The notes below the pieces were generated by a model that worked only from the letters and a program-made list of their open reading frames with translations, did no database searches and was not told the DNA's origin. 64,000 nucleotides of DNA, taken from positions 18,811 through 82,810 of the forward strand of contig DGYN01000037.1 in NCBI GenBank assembly GCA_002398405.1, in the 5' to 3' direction. How positions within the stretch are numbered: the first letter of the stretch is position 1; the number at the start of each line of letters is the position of its first letter. Positions 1 to 8,800 of this stretch are shown piece after piece. The position numbers and the translations under genes were made by a program. The DNA is from Caulobacteraceae bacterium UBA5005 (GTDB lineage: Bacteria; Pseudomonadota; Alphaproteobacteria; Caulobacterales; Caulobacteraceae).

Positions 1-84
1 GTGCGCGCAGGCTTCGATCTCGCCGACGCTATCAGCATAGATGGCCGCGCGAAGCGATGGCAGGCGGGAAGCCGGTGGAGTCAT
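1..84 (-). CDS. Partial 5' end of a leftward gene, unidentified
   Basis: Reading leftward from the ATG at 84 gives 28 residues beginning MTPPASRLPSLRAAIYADSV before the window edge. The frame is open, and the region just upstream (85-206) carries two copies of the palindrome that also precedes the XRE gene, as expected for a regulated promoter region. The family cannot be told from so few residues. It may be regulated by the neighbouring repressor. Confidence 0.4.
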   Translation of the reverse strand, partial: MTPPASRLPSLRAAIYADSVGEIEACAH

Positions 85-104
85 GGTTGAAACATCGCAA
101 ATTG

Positions 105-146
105 CGATTATCGATGCAAGTTAAAAATATCGCATATTGCGAATAT
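105..146. promoter_or_regulatory. Two 13-bp palindromic operators (TCGCAAATTGCGA type)
   Basis: A perfect odd palindrome TCGCAAATTGCGA lies at about 105-117, and a near copy TCGCATATTGCGA at about 133-145. An exact third copy lies upstream of the XRE gene at about 605. The pattern is that of operators for the small XRE repressor at 207-533, here placed to control the leftward gene starting at 84. Binding is inferred from position and symmetry only. Confidence 0.6.
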
Positions 147-206
147 GTGCGTGGAAAATCCTCGCGGGAATGCGATGGATGAGGCGTGGATTTTTAGAAC
201 GGGATC

Positions 207-533
207 TTAGTCGCCCGTGCCGGTGGGCTTGAAGGCTTCGAGAATGCGAAGCACCTGAGGGCGCTGTTCCTTGGGCACGGCCATGGCGGCGTCGAGAAAG
301 GCGGCGTCGATGTCGCCGGGGTCATGATCGAGAAGAAAACCAGCTGTTGTACCAAGGGCTGGAGCCAAGCGGCGCAGCCATTTATCGGAGAGGGCGCGAT
401 CGCCGCTTTCCAGAAGACTGATGACATTGCCGGCCGTGCCGACGATTTGGGCGAGCGCCTCCTGAGAGAGGCCGCGCTTTTCCCGCCAGGCGCGGAGGTG
501 GTTGGCGGGCTTTTTTGAAGAACGCTTAGGCAT
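207..533 (-). CDS. XRE-family helix-turn-helix transcriptional regulator
   Basis: This 108-residue cytoplasmic DNA-binding protein starts MPKRSSKKPANHLRAWREKR. Residues 13-70 form a Cro/C1-type HTH (RGLSQEALAQIVGTAGNVISLLESG) followed by WLRRLAPALGTTAGFLLDHDP, a layout seen in small alphaproteobacterial XRE regulators. The longer frame starting at 629 would overlap the palindrome at about 605, so the start at 533 is preferred. Three copies of TCGCAAATTGCGA, one upstream of this gene and two upstream of the next leftward gene, suggest autoregulation and control of that neighbour. No ligand domain is present. Confidence 0.75.
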   Translation of the reverse strand: MPKRSSKKPANHLRAWREKRGLSQEALAQIVGTAGNVISLLESGDRALSDKWLRRLAPALGTTAGFLLDHDPGDIDAAFLDAAMAVPKEQRPQVLRILEAFKPTGTGD

Positions 534-604
534 CTTCGCATTCTGCGCCTGTGGATAAGACACGTCTTTGTCGTTTTTGCGAGGATGAGGGCTTGCGCAA
601 ATCA

Positions 605-617
605 TCGCAAATTGCGA
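605..617. promoter_or_regulatory. Palindromic operator upstream of the XRE gene
   Basis: An exact copy of TCGCAAATTGCGA, the same 13-mer as the site near 105. It sits about 70 bases upstream of the preferred XRE start, which fits autoregulation. Confidence 0.6.
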
Positions 618-635
618 AGTATGGATCATGCCTCT

Positions 636-929
636 CTACACCGCACCCCAAAATCGTCGTTTCGCCGGCCGCTCCGCTTCCGCCACAACGGAGACGACGG
701 ATATCCAGGCGAGCGCGCTTTCGACGGCGGCGCGGACCTGCGGCTCGGTCCGTGGGCCGCGGATACGGACGGCCGCATTAACCGCTGCTTCGTTCTCCAG
801 CCGCAGGCGGACGCGTTCGATAATTCCGGGAATATTCCGCTCGACTTCGAGGAGACAGGCGGCCGCCAGCGCCAGCACCGCGGAGGGCGGCGGCAAGGCT
901 CCCAACGGCGCCTCTTGGTTATCAGGCAT
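636..929 (-). CDS. Small hypothetical protein
   Basis: This 97-residue, Ala/Val/Arg-rich soluble protein starts MPDNQEAPLGALPPPSAVLA, with CCGGAGG about ten bases upstream of the ATG. No signal peptide, membrane segment or recognised family is seen. It lies upstream of the XRE gene on the same strand and may be co-transcribed with it. Overlapping rightward frames (628-1122, 585-1016) are compositionally poorer and lack ribosome-binding sites. A real product is likely; its function is unknown. Confidence 0.5.
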   Translation of the reverse strand: MPDNQEAPLGALPPPSAVLALAAACLLEVERNIPGIIERVRLRLENEAAVNAAVRIRGPRTEPQVRAAVESALAWISVVSVVAEAERPAKRRFWGAV

Positions 930-1118
930 TTATGGATACCTCCGGTTTACTTACCACTACCCCAGGTTGAAAAGCTCTCACGACGGCCAAGCTTCGTCCA
1001 GACTAATTCAACGTAAACAAAGCTTTACTCTCTTCGGACGCGTCCCCCCCGCGTCATGGCCGATGCCGGTCTCTCGGCTCGAAGAAACGAGACCGGACTT
1101 TTTCGCACGGAGGCGGTC

Positions 1119-1295
1119 ATGACTATAGGAAGAGGCCGGCCGAGGCTGTGGACGCATGAGCGCCTGGCCAGGCTGGAGGAGCTGATCGCCGCCGGCGCCT
1201 CGTCGAAGGTGGCGGCGCGGGCCATGAGCGCGACGCCCGATGCGGTGCGCACCGCAGCCAGCCACTATGGCCTGAAGTTCAGAAGGCCGCGCTGA
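1119..1295 (+). CDS. Small helix-turn-helix protein
   Basis: This 58-residue basic protein begins MTIGRGRPRLWTHERLARLE. GGAGG five bases upstream of the ATG at 1119 decides the start over an upstream in-frame ATG. The core LEELIAAGASSKVAARAMSA resembles the Myb/GcrA-like helical unit found in small alphaproteobacterial phage and regulatory proteins. It lies two bases upstream of the 1298 gene, so the two are probably one transcript. It could bind DNA; the target is unknown. Confidence 0.6.
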   Translation: MTIGRGRPRLWTHERLARLEELIAAGASSKVAARAMSATPDAVRTAASHYGLKFRRPR

Positions 1296-1297
1296 CG

Positions 1298-1819
1298 ATG
1301 GGAATCCGCGCTCAGAAAAAGGCCTCAAGCCGCGCCAACGCCCTACGTCGCGGCGAGGAGAACGCCCGCCGCCGCGGCGAAGCCCCGCCGGTGAAGAGGC
1401 CCAAGGTGGAGCAAGACGCCGACCCCGTGCGCGATGGCCTGATCTGGCTGATCCGCAAGGACAAGCTCACCCCTATCCGGCGGCACGCCGCCGCCCTCTA
1501 CCGGGCGGCCTATCGCGAGCCGCAGGAGGGAGCGATGCGATCCTGCCTCAACGCCGACCCCAGGGGATCGGGAATAGGGCGGCCGCCGGACTATAACGCC
1601 GGTAAGGTGGACGCGGCGCGCAGGCTGGCGGCGTTGCGGGCCGACGCCCTGGCGGGCCACGAACAGATGATCGCCGTGATGGACGGCGTGTGCGGCGGCG
1701 GCCTCACGCTCCGAGAGATGTGTGGCGGCGAAGAGCGCGCGGCGGGCCGCCTGGAGGCAGTGCTGATGGTGGCCCTGGACCTGGTGGCGGCCTGGCAAGG
1801 GCGGAACCAGACTGTCTAG
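1298..1819 (+). CDS. DUF6456-like protein
   Basis: This 173-residue cytoplasmic protein has a basic N-terminal 40 residues and a helical C-terminal domain (about 90-170: AARRLAALRADALAGHEQMI, then ERAAGRLEAVLMVALDLVAA). That domain resembles DUF6456, common in Caulobacterales and Rhizobiales phage-like and regulatory genes. It follows the HTH gene directly and its stop overlaps the stop of the convergent esterase gene. The assignment rests on recalled family resemblance. The function is not established. Confidence 0.55.
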   Translation: MGIRAQKKASSRANALRRGEENARRRGEAPPVKRPKVEQDADPVRDGLIWLIRKDKLTPIRRHAAALYRAAYREPQEGAMRSCLNADPRGSGIGRPPDYNAGKVDAARRLAALRADALAGHEQMIAVMDGVCGGGLTLREMCGGEERAAGRLEAVLMVALDLVAAWQGRNQTV

Positions 1820-2907
1820 GGGACCCGGGTTGCCGGGAAATCAACCCCGTTTTGACGCAGAACGACGCTCGGGGCCTTGGGGCCCGGTGCAAACGTAACC
1901 TCCGCATACAGGTGGCGGACAAAGAACCTGGTCTCGGTCTCCGCAACCAGTTCGACGGGCGCCGAACCTGTCAGGGTTCCGATCAGACGCGGGCCATCCC
2001 GAACGACCGTCGCGGTGCGGCCGTCCGCCAGACGGTAGACGCCGACGTAGCGATCGAGAACCGCCGGCGGGACCGAGATCGCGGCGCGGATCATGTTGGG
2101 GATCGGCAGGACGAAGGGAAAGCCCTTTGAGATCAATGGGATATAGGCGCTGGAGTGGTTCTCATCGGGATAGAAATCCTGCTGGACCACAAAAGTGGAC
2201 CCAGGACCGGAGAGAGCTGGCCCGAACCTGTCAGATCCCAGGGTGACCTTGTCCGGTTCGGCGTAGCCCAGATAGACGCGCCGCCCCGCACCTTTGGGGG
2301 CCACAGCGCGAGCGCGTTCGACCAGGGTCTCATCCCAGCCGGTTATGGTGACGCTGCCGATGATGTAGCCGGAGAAGGTTTCGGGCCGTTCCACCAGGAT
2401 GGTGGCGGCGAATAGCGCCCCGCCGGAGTGTCCGGCCAGGACCGCCCTCGTCGGGTCGATAGGATAGCGCTGTTCCAGGAGGGGGCGCAGCTCCTTGACG
2501 AGGAAGGTTTCGAAGGCGGTTCCTCCACCGCCGAAGGTTCGCCCTTGTTGAGTGTATGACTTGTGCAGAAGATCAGTGTTGCGAGGACCCAAATGGCGGC
2601 CTTCCGGATTGGCGTATCCGACCGAAACGACAAAGGCAGGGGCCATCCGCGTGCTGCCGACAAGTAACCTCGATACCGGCCCCGCGACGCCGAAGCCGCC
2701 GTCGACGGCGTAGACCGCAGGATATTTCTGCCCAGGCTGGAGGGGGATCGAGGGGCGGGTGACTTCGACCACGAAGTCGCGGCCGACGGCCTGGGAATGG
2801 ACGATGAATTCGTCGGTCCTAAGCGCTACGGCCGGTTTTGGTTCGGAAATTTGGGCGGTGGCCGGGGAGGCGAGGGCGAGGGTGGCGAGCAAGATGAGGA
2901 GGCGCAT
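1816..2907 (-). CDS. Secreted alpha/beta-hydrolase, esterase (enterochelin-esterase-like) with DUF3471-like tail
   Basis: This 363-residue protein has an N-terminal signal peptide ending SPATA-QIS. The body (about 30-270) is a putative esterase fold with the nucleophile elbow GHSGG (near residue 160) and a late Asp/His pair in FYPDENHSS. The last 80 residues (RYVGVYRLADGRTATV onward) look like the beta-rich DUF3471 domain often found behind serine hydrolases. It probably hydrolyses esters in the periplasm; the substrate is unknown. A second secreted hydrolase lies about 60 bases upstream on the same strand, so the two may form an operon. Confidence 0.75.
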   Translation of the reverse strand: MRLLILLATLALASPATAQISEPKPAVALRTDEFIVHSQAVGRDFVVEVTRPSIPLQPGQKYPAVYAVDGGFGVAGPVSRLLVGSTRMAPAFVVSVGYANPEGRHLGPRNTDLLHKSYTQQGRTFGGGGTAFETFLVKELRPLLEQRYPIDPTRAVLAGHSGGALFAATILVERPETFSGYIIGSVTITGWDETLVERARAVAPKGAGRRVYLGYAEPDKVTLGSDRFGPALSGPGSTFVVQQDFYPDENHSSAYIPLISKGFPFVLPIPNMIRAAISVPPAVLDRYVGVYRLADGRTATVVRDGPRLIGTLTGSAPVELVAETETRFFVRHLYAEVTFAPGPKAPSVVLRQNGVDFPATRVP

Positions 2908-2970
2908 CGGGTTTCCTTGAAGCAGGGTTCAAGGAGAAGAGGCCGGCGCCAAAGCCTAGAGATGCAGAGC

Positions 2971-4248
2971 CTAGACCGATGTTCCGCGGCGGCGCGTTCT
3001 GGCCTGGGCGATGACCTCGCGAACGGCGTCGATGACGGCCTGGGGCTTGTCGTTCGGGATGTTGTGGCCCGCGCCCGGGACTGTGCGGCGCTGACCGCGG
3101 GTCGACAGGGAGGCGAACTCGTCGTGGATCCGCGTCCAGACGGCGTATTGCATGCCGACTTCCGCGGCGCTCAGGCCTGGCCGGGGAGCCTGATCGCGGG
3201 TCAGAACCACCAAGGGTAGACTATCGTATTTGCGCTGGGTGACGAGGTTCTGGGCGCTGGAGGAGGAGTCCAGGGCGGCGCTTTCCGAGCCAGGAGTCTC
3301 CAGCCGCGCCGGATCGTTTTCGCGACAATCGCGATAGGCGGCGGAGTCTTTGGACAGAAGTCCGCGCCTGGCGATATCCAGGCATGCGGCGGTGCGGTCG
3401 GGGCCGGCGTTGAGCCGCTGATCGCGGAGACGCGGCAGGACCGCCTCGAAACGCGCCTGCTGGAAGTCGCCGGAGGGGTCGACCAGCACCATGCCGGCGA
3501 TGTCGTCGAACCGCCAGTTGGCGAAAAGGCGGATATTGAGGCTCGCGGCCGAGTGACCCACCAGGACATAGGGTCCGCGAATGCTCGCCGCCTTGAGAAG
3601 GGCGGCGAGGTCGCCGGCCACCGCGGCGGATTCGCGGGGTAGGGGCCCCGGGTCGGAAAAGCCGTACCCGGCCCGATCGTACGCGCAGACGCGGGTCGAC
3701 CGGGAGAGTTCTTTATGGACCTTGGCCCAATCGGCCGCGCCGCCGCCGATGTCCGAGTCGAGGATGACCGTCGGGGCGCCCTTGCCCAGGCAATAAAGGT
3801 TCATCCAGCGGCCATCCGGCAGGGCGACGAGACGTTGGGGCTTTGCGTAGGGGTCGCCCTTGGCGGTGAATTTAGGAGGGCCGCCGCGCCCGACGTTCAG
3901 GCGGGCTGTCTTACCACCCTCGCTCCAGGAGCCGCGCCATTGCTTCGTCGCGCTGTCCCATTGGCCGACAAACAGGGCCTCGATCGCCGGGACCACAAAC
4001 GAGAGGCGTCCGTTGACCACCGAAATGTTGCGAACGGGCCAGGCCGCGTCCCCCCTGGCGGCAAGCCCGTGGTAGGTTCCGTCGACGGTATGATGGAGGG
4101 TGAGGCTCAAGGCGTCAAAGCCAGCGGTCTTTTGTGCGCTGCGCCAGTAACCGGAGGCGGTCGGTTCAGCCGGCTGGGCGTGGCTGAAGGTCGCAAGCGC
4201 GACCATGGCGCATGCAAGTGCTACAATCTGAGCAGCCCTAAGCCCCAT
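2971..4248 (-). CDS. Secreted alpha/beta-hydrolase
   Basis: This 425-residue protein has a signal peptide (MGLRAAQIVALACAMVALAT, cleavage after SHA). Residues 30-120 form a beta-rich accessory region. The C-terminal 280 residues are an alpha/beta-hydrolase: oxyanion-side ILDSDIGGGAADW, YDRAGYGFSDP, nucleophile elbow VGHSAAS (near 235), and final His in VPGAGHNIP. It is probably a periplasmic esterase or peptidase-type hydrolase of unknown substrate. GGAAGG precedes the ATG. It lies upstream of the other secreted hydrolase on the same strand. Confidence 0.75.
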   Translation of the reverse strand: MGLRAAQIVALACAMVALATFSHAQPAEPTASGYWRSAQKTAGFDALSLTLHHTVDGTYHGLAARGDAAWPVRNISVVNGRLSFVVPAIEALFVGQWDSATKQWRGSWSEGGKTARLNVGRGGPPKFTAKGDPYAKPQRLVALPDGRWMNLYCLGKGAPTVILDSDIGGGAADWAKVHKELSRSTRVCAYDRAGYGFSDPGPLPRESAAVAGDLAALLKAASIRGPYVLVGHSAASLNIRLFANWRFDDIAGMVLVDPSGDFQQARFEAVLPRLRDQRLNAGPDRTAACLDIARRGLLSKDSAAYRDCRENDPARLETPGSESAALDSSSSAQNLVTQRKYDSLPLVVLTRDQAPRPGLSAAEVGMQYAVWTRIHDEFASLSTRGQRRTVPGAGHNIPNDKPQAVIDAVREVIAQARTRRRGTSV

Positions 4249-4430
4249 GCCCTTCCGCCCTCATCAAATCCCGAAAGCCGCAGCCCCAGCTTGGCCGCCG
4301 ACTCGTAAGACAGTGTCACGCTAAAGCGCGACCGTGACGAAAGCTGGGCAAAAAGAACGACTCGCCACGGATGCAACCCACGGGGTGACTCAACGGTTGG
4401 TTTGCAACGAGGCTATTGTTGGAGTGTTTG

Positions 4431-4757
4431 ATGGCCGGCTTTCGAGTATTCATGAAGCCGGGGGGCTGGCGGGTGACGGACGGCGTGTGTGAGCACGGTC
4501 CTTATCCCACTTATGAGCAGGCGGTGCGATCCGCCGACAATCTCAATCTGCAGACCTTCCCGGCAGAGGAGCGAAGTTTCGCGCCGTCTAGGGCGGCCGA
4601 TTTGACGCCAAAGGTTTGGCGGGCGCGCAAGGAGCAGCCAGCCGCCGAACTTTCTGACGAAGAGAGAGCCGCCCAAGCGGCGATCGAGCGGGCGCGCGTG
4701 CAGAGCACCGATTCGCCGGCGGAAGCTTCGGCCAGCCTAGGCGGCGGCGTGGTCTAG
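4431..4757 (+). CDS. Hypothetical protein, 108 aa
   Basis: A soluble protein starting MAGFRVFMKPGGWRVTDGVC. GGAG six bases upstream supports the ATG at 4431 over an ATG 15 bases earlier. The N-terminal 45 residues have the compact FRVFMKPGGWRV...YEQAVRSA pattern of small single-domain proteins like DUF2188 (a strand, then a helix carrying an EQA motif). The C-terminal half is Ala/Glu-rich and probably disordered. The 180 bases upstream hold no other gene. Confidence 0.5.
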   Translation: MAGFRVFMKPGGWRVTDGVCEHGPYPTYEQAVRSADNLNLQTFPAEERSFAPSRAADLTPKVWRARKEQPAAELSDEERAAQAAIERARVQSTDSPAEASASLGGGVV

Positions 4758-4874
4758 AAAGGCCGCCTGCGACATCTCAGCACTTATTTAACCGCGCTTG
4801 CTCGCCAAGGATTCATGACTCCGAGGCATCATGCCTCCATTCAGCGGGCCTCGGGTGGCTCGCGCAGAACTGGA

Positions 4875-5057
4875 ATGGTGACGGTCGTGACCCTGGCTGG
4901 CGTTGAGATTTCGGAACAGCTTTTGGCGGCGGGGGGTGTCGCGCTTCTGATCGCGGGTCAATGCCTGCGAAACGCCCTTTGGGAAAACGGCCATGCCTGG
5001 TTCGGCGGCAAGGCGCCTGAGCTGAAGCCTGCCTATGGGGTGGCTGCTAGGGCCTAG
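4875..5057 (+). CDS. Small hypothetical membrane-associated protein
   Basis: A 60-residue product from the ATG at 4875 with one hydrophobic stretch, LLAAGGVALLIAGQCLRNAL, likely a single transmembrane helix. A longer form from 4815 would add a polar 20-residue leader. No family is recognised. It lies in a run of small genes between the hydrolases and the sensor kinase. Confidence 0.4.
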   Translation: MVTVVTLAGVEISEQLLAAGGVALLIAGQCLRNALWENGHAWFGGKAPELKPAYGVAARA

Positions 5058-5129
5058 GTCGGTTTTCGTCCGTAAAGGATTTACCTATTTGCGGCAGAGT
5101 CTCTCCAATCCTTGGTCTGGAGACTAGTC

Positions 5130-5411
5130 ATGGCGTCCGCGTTTCCCGGCTCTGAGCGGTGTTCAATCTGCAACGAGCTGCTTACCGATCCCGCTGATCA
5201 CATGGGTGTTGGACGGATCACAGACGACCATTCCGATCCCCTGCACGCCCACAACCACGCGCATTTCCACCGCACCTGCCTGGCGGTCTGGCCAAGGTTG
5301 TCAGGCCTGATAGAAGATCTTGAACGCCTAAACGCCGAAGCGCGCGGCGAGGATGACAAGATCTACCGAACGGTCATGGATCTGGTGACGCTGAGGGCGA
5401 AGGCGGCCTGA
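5130..5411 (+). CDS. Hypothetical protein with CxxC and His-rich metal-binding pattern
   Basis: A 93-residue cytoplasmic protein. GGAG upstream supports the ATG at 5130. The N-terminal half carries CSICNELL, then DDHSDPLHAHNHAHFHRTC. This CxxC plus Cys/His spacing suggests a small zinc-binding domain. The C-terminal half is an acidic helix. No named family is recognised, and metal binding is inferred from the residue pattern. Confidence 0.5.
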   Translation: MASAFPGSERCSICNELLTDPADHMGVGRITDDHSDPLHAHNHAHFHRTCLAVWPRLSGLIEDLERLNAEARGEDDKIYRTVMDLVTLRAKAA

Positions 5412-5415
5412 GACC

Positions 5416-5646
5416 CTAACGGTCTTCTCCAAACCCTGCGCCAAAATGCAGGCGGCCGATCAGGACGCCGCCTTTCGCATGCACGTGAACTTCCGCTGCG
5501 CTTCCATAGCTGACGATCCGGGCGCCGAGCTCACGCGCCTTGCGCTCGGCCTTGGCGCCGGAGAGGAAAAACATCGGCGTTCCGGCGAACGGACTGTCGA
5601 CGCACCAGCCGCCGGGCACGGGATCGACCGTTATGATCTGAACCAT
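5416..5646 (-). CDS. DUF2188-like small protein
   Basis: A 76-residue protein (MVQIITVDPVPGGWCVDSPF). The strand - GGW - strand - KAERKARELGARI helix - strand layout resembles DUF2188-type domains, which are short, widespread and of unknown function. It is convergent with the 5130 gene, with stops five bases apart. Confidence 0.5.
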   Translation of the reverse strand: MVQIITVDPVPGGWCVDSPFAGTPMFFLSGAKAERKARELGARIVSYGSAAEVHVHAKGGVLIGRLHFGAGFGEDR

Positions 5647-5854
5647 TGGGGCCGCCTTTTCTTGAAGCGCTCCCCCCTCTCCTACGAATCTAGCACCGCG
5701 TTGGATAAGGCAAAGTGACGATATTGCGATAATGCCGTGTTTGCCGAGAATCCAGGTTTCTTAGTCTGCGAAAGAGTCGCAGGCCGCCTTAACCAAGGCT
5801 TTGTGTTTCCAACGTAATTCTTAGGCATCGGGCGCGCGCGGGAGAGGAATCGCG

Positions 5855-8800
5855 TTGGTTGGCAAGGATGTGCAGGGCGAGGGCGCAGCGCCCTTTGGAT
5901 TGGAGGCGATGGCGCCTGCGTTCAGCCGGGCGACGCGCCTGGCAAAGGCCTTGTTCGGAGCCTTCGACGCCAGCATCATTCTGTTCGACGGCGACGAGGT
6001 CTGGCGCAGCCGCGATTGCGAAACCCTGTCACGAACCCGTGCGCCGGTCGCTGACCGGGTCGTGACCGAGGGGATTCCCCTGTGGTTCGAGGACATGACC
6101 ACCGACCCAAGCCTGGGTCACCTTCCGGGCGGCATGGGCCTCAAATTCTTCGCCGGCGCGCCAATCCACCTCTCAAGTGGGAACACCCGCGGCATTCTCT
6201 GCGTGGTGGACTTCGAGTCGAGGCCGTTCGACGCGATGTTGCTGGCCCGCCTGAAGGATATCGCCGATGGCGTGGCCGACGACTGCGACCGGATGCGTGC
6301 GATCCGCGCGGAACATGAAAGCGCGGCCGAAGCCAGACAGGCCTCAGAGGTGATGAGCGCCTTCATCCAGACCCTGCCCATGGGCATCGTGATGACCGAC
6401 CGCGAGATGCGGGTCATCAAGTCGAGCCCGACCTGGGCGGCCTTCTTCGGCAAGACCGAGGCCGAGGTATTCGGCAAGACGATCTATGAGGTCTCTCCCT
6501 TCATCGAGAGACACAGGGAGATCCATCAGCGCATCCTGGCGGGCGAAAGTCACGAGGAGCCCAGGCAACCGGTGATGCTGGATGGCAAACCCAACTGGCT
6601 GCAAATTCACATGATGCCCTGGCGTGATCGCGACGGTGCGGTCGGCGGCATGATGGTGACGACCCACAACATCACCCCGCTGGTTGAGGCTATCGACAAT
6701 GCTGAACGCTCTGAACAGCGGCTGAAGATGGCGATCCAAATCGCCGACTTGAATATCTGGGAACTCGACTACCAGAAACAGACGCTGGAATATGTCGGCG
6801 ATCACGGCCGGTTCTTCGAAGAGCGGCCCACCTATCAGGCGATGATGGGGGGCAACCTCCTGCATCCGGAAGACCAGGCGCGCGCCAGCGCGAGAATGGC
6901 GCGGAGGCTGGCGGGCGAACGGTTCGCCCCGGGCGATCATTTCGAGACTCGCCTCAATCGCGCCGACGGCAAAGAGGTGTGGACCTCGCTGGCTGTCGAA
7001 CCGGTGCTCGACGAGAGCGGCGCGATGAAGAAGGTGATTGGGGTGATGCAGAACATCACCAGCCGCAAGCAAGCCGAACTCCGGGTCCAGCAGGCCTTGG
7101 ACCAGGCGAACCTCAGCGCCGCCGAGGCCAGGACCGCCGAACAGGTACTTTCGTCCTTCGTAGACACCATTCCCGTCTCGATCATCATGACCGACGGCGA
7201 GATGAACATCCTGAAGGCCAGTCCTCACTGGGCGCGGGCTCTGGGCAGGACCGCCGAGGAGATCGTCGGCAAGTCACTCTACGATATCGCGCCGCGTTTG
7301 GCGCAGTTCAAGAGCGGCCACCGGCGCGCCCTTAACGGCGAGCGGATCAAGGACGCGCGGCTCAGGATCGAACGGGCTGACGGAGATGTCATGTGGCTGG
7401 AAACCGACATCATGCCGTGGCGCGAGACCTCGGGCGAAATCGGAGGCGTCCTGATTTGCGCCCACAATGTCACCGACATGGTGGAGGCGCTGGATAAGGT
7501 CGAGCGGTCCGAGCGCCGTTTGAAGCTAGCGATCCAGCTGGCCGATCTGCACGTCTGGGAAGTCGATTTTAAACAGAAAACCCTCGACAAAGTCGGTGAG
7601 GACACGTTCTTCGAAAAGCCTATCACTTACGAGGATGTCGCCGAGGATTTCTTCTGTTCGGTGCTGCCAGAAGATCGGCCGCTCGCCATGGCGAGCCTTG
7701 AGCGCCGCCGGGCCGGAAACGTCCAGGATCGCCTGGTTTGCCGCGCCAACCGCACCGACGGCAAAGAAATCTGGATGTCTTCGGCGGCCGAGGTGTTCAA
7801 GGGCAAGGACGGGAATACCGAGCGGGTGGTCGGGGTCTTCCAGAACATCACTTCGATGAAGCGCGCCGAGCGCGCGGCGGTCGAGGCGAGGGACGCGGCC
7901 GAGGCCGCCAACCGCTCGAAATCTGAGTTCCTGGCCAATATGAGCCACGAGATCCGCACACCGTTGAACGGGGTCCTGGGCATGACTCAGGTCATCGAAC
8001 AGGATGAGCTTTCCGAGACCCAGCGCGAGCGCGTGCGGGTGGTTCGCGAAAGCGGCACGGCGCTGCTGGCCATCCTTAACGACGTGCTGGATCTTTCGAA
8101 AATCCAGGCCGGCAAGCTCGAGCTTTCTCCGGCGCCCTTTGACATGGCCGAACTGGCGCCGGTGGTCGCCGCGGCTTTCGAGGGGTCGGCGGCGAGCAAG
8201 GACATTGCGCTGGACCTGGAGATCGATGAGAGCGCGACGGGCGTCTGGGTGGGCGATGTTCTCCGCCTGCGTCAGGTCCTTTCCAATCTGCTGTCCAACG
8301 GCCTGAAGTTCACCGCTCAGGGGCGAGTCGTGCTTTCGGTGCGCCGGGAGCGGAGCAAGATGCGGTTTTCGATCAGCGACACCGGGATCGGTATCGACGC
8401 TGACAAGGTTCCGCAGCTGTTCGAAAAGTTCGCCCAGGAAGACGCGTCGACGACGCGCCGTTATGGCGGCACGGGCCTGGGCCTTTCGATCTGCCGGGAG
8501 CTCGTCGAACTGATGGGAGGAACCATCGAAGTCGAAAGCGAGAAGGGCGTCGGCAGCACATTTTCAGTCCTGCTGCCCTTGAAACGGGGCAAGGCCAAGG
8601 CGCTGCCCGCGCCGCGGGCCGCACCCGAGGGGCAGCGCATCTCTTCCGACCGGGCGATCCGTATCCTGGCCGCGGAAGACAACCTGACCAATCAGCTGGT
8701 GCTACGCTCGCTGCTTGCCCCGCTCGGTGTCGAGCTGACCATCGCGGGCAATGGCCGGGCGGCGGTCGAGAGCTTCCGAAGCGGTGACTTCGATATCGTG

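Noticed and set aside
6344..7228. 294-residue leftward open frame
   Set aside because: Antisense shadow of the four-PAS kinase; no motifs.
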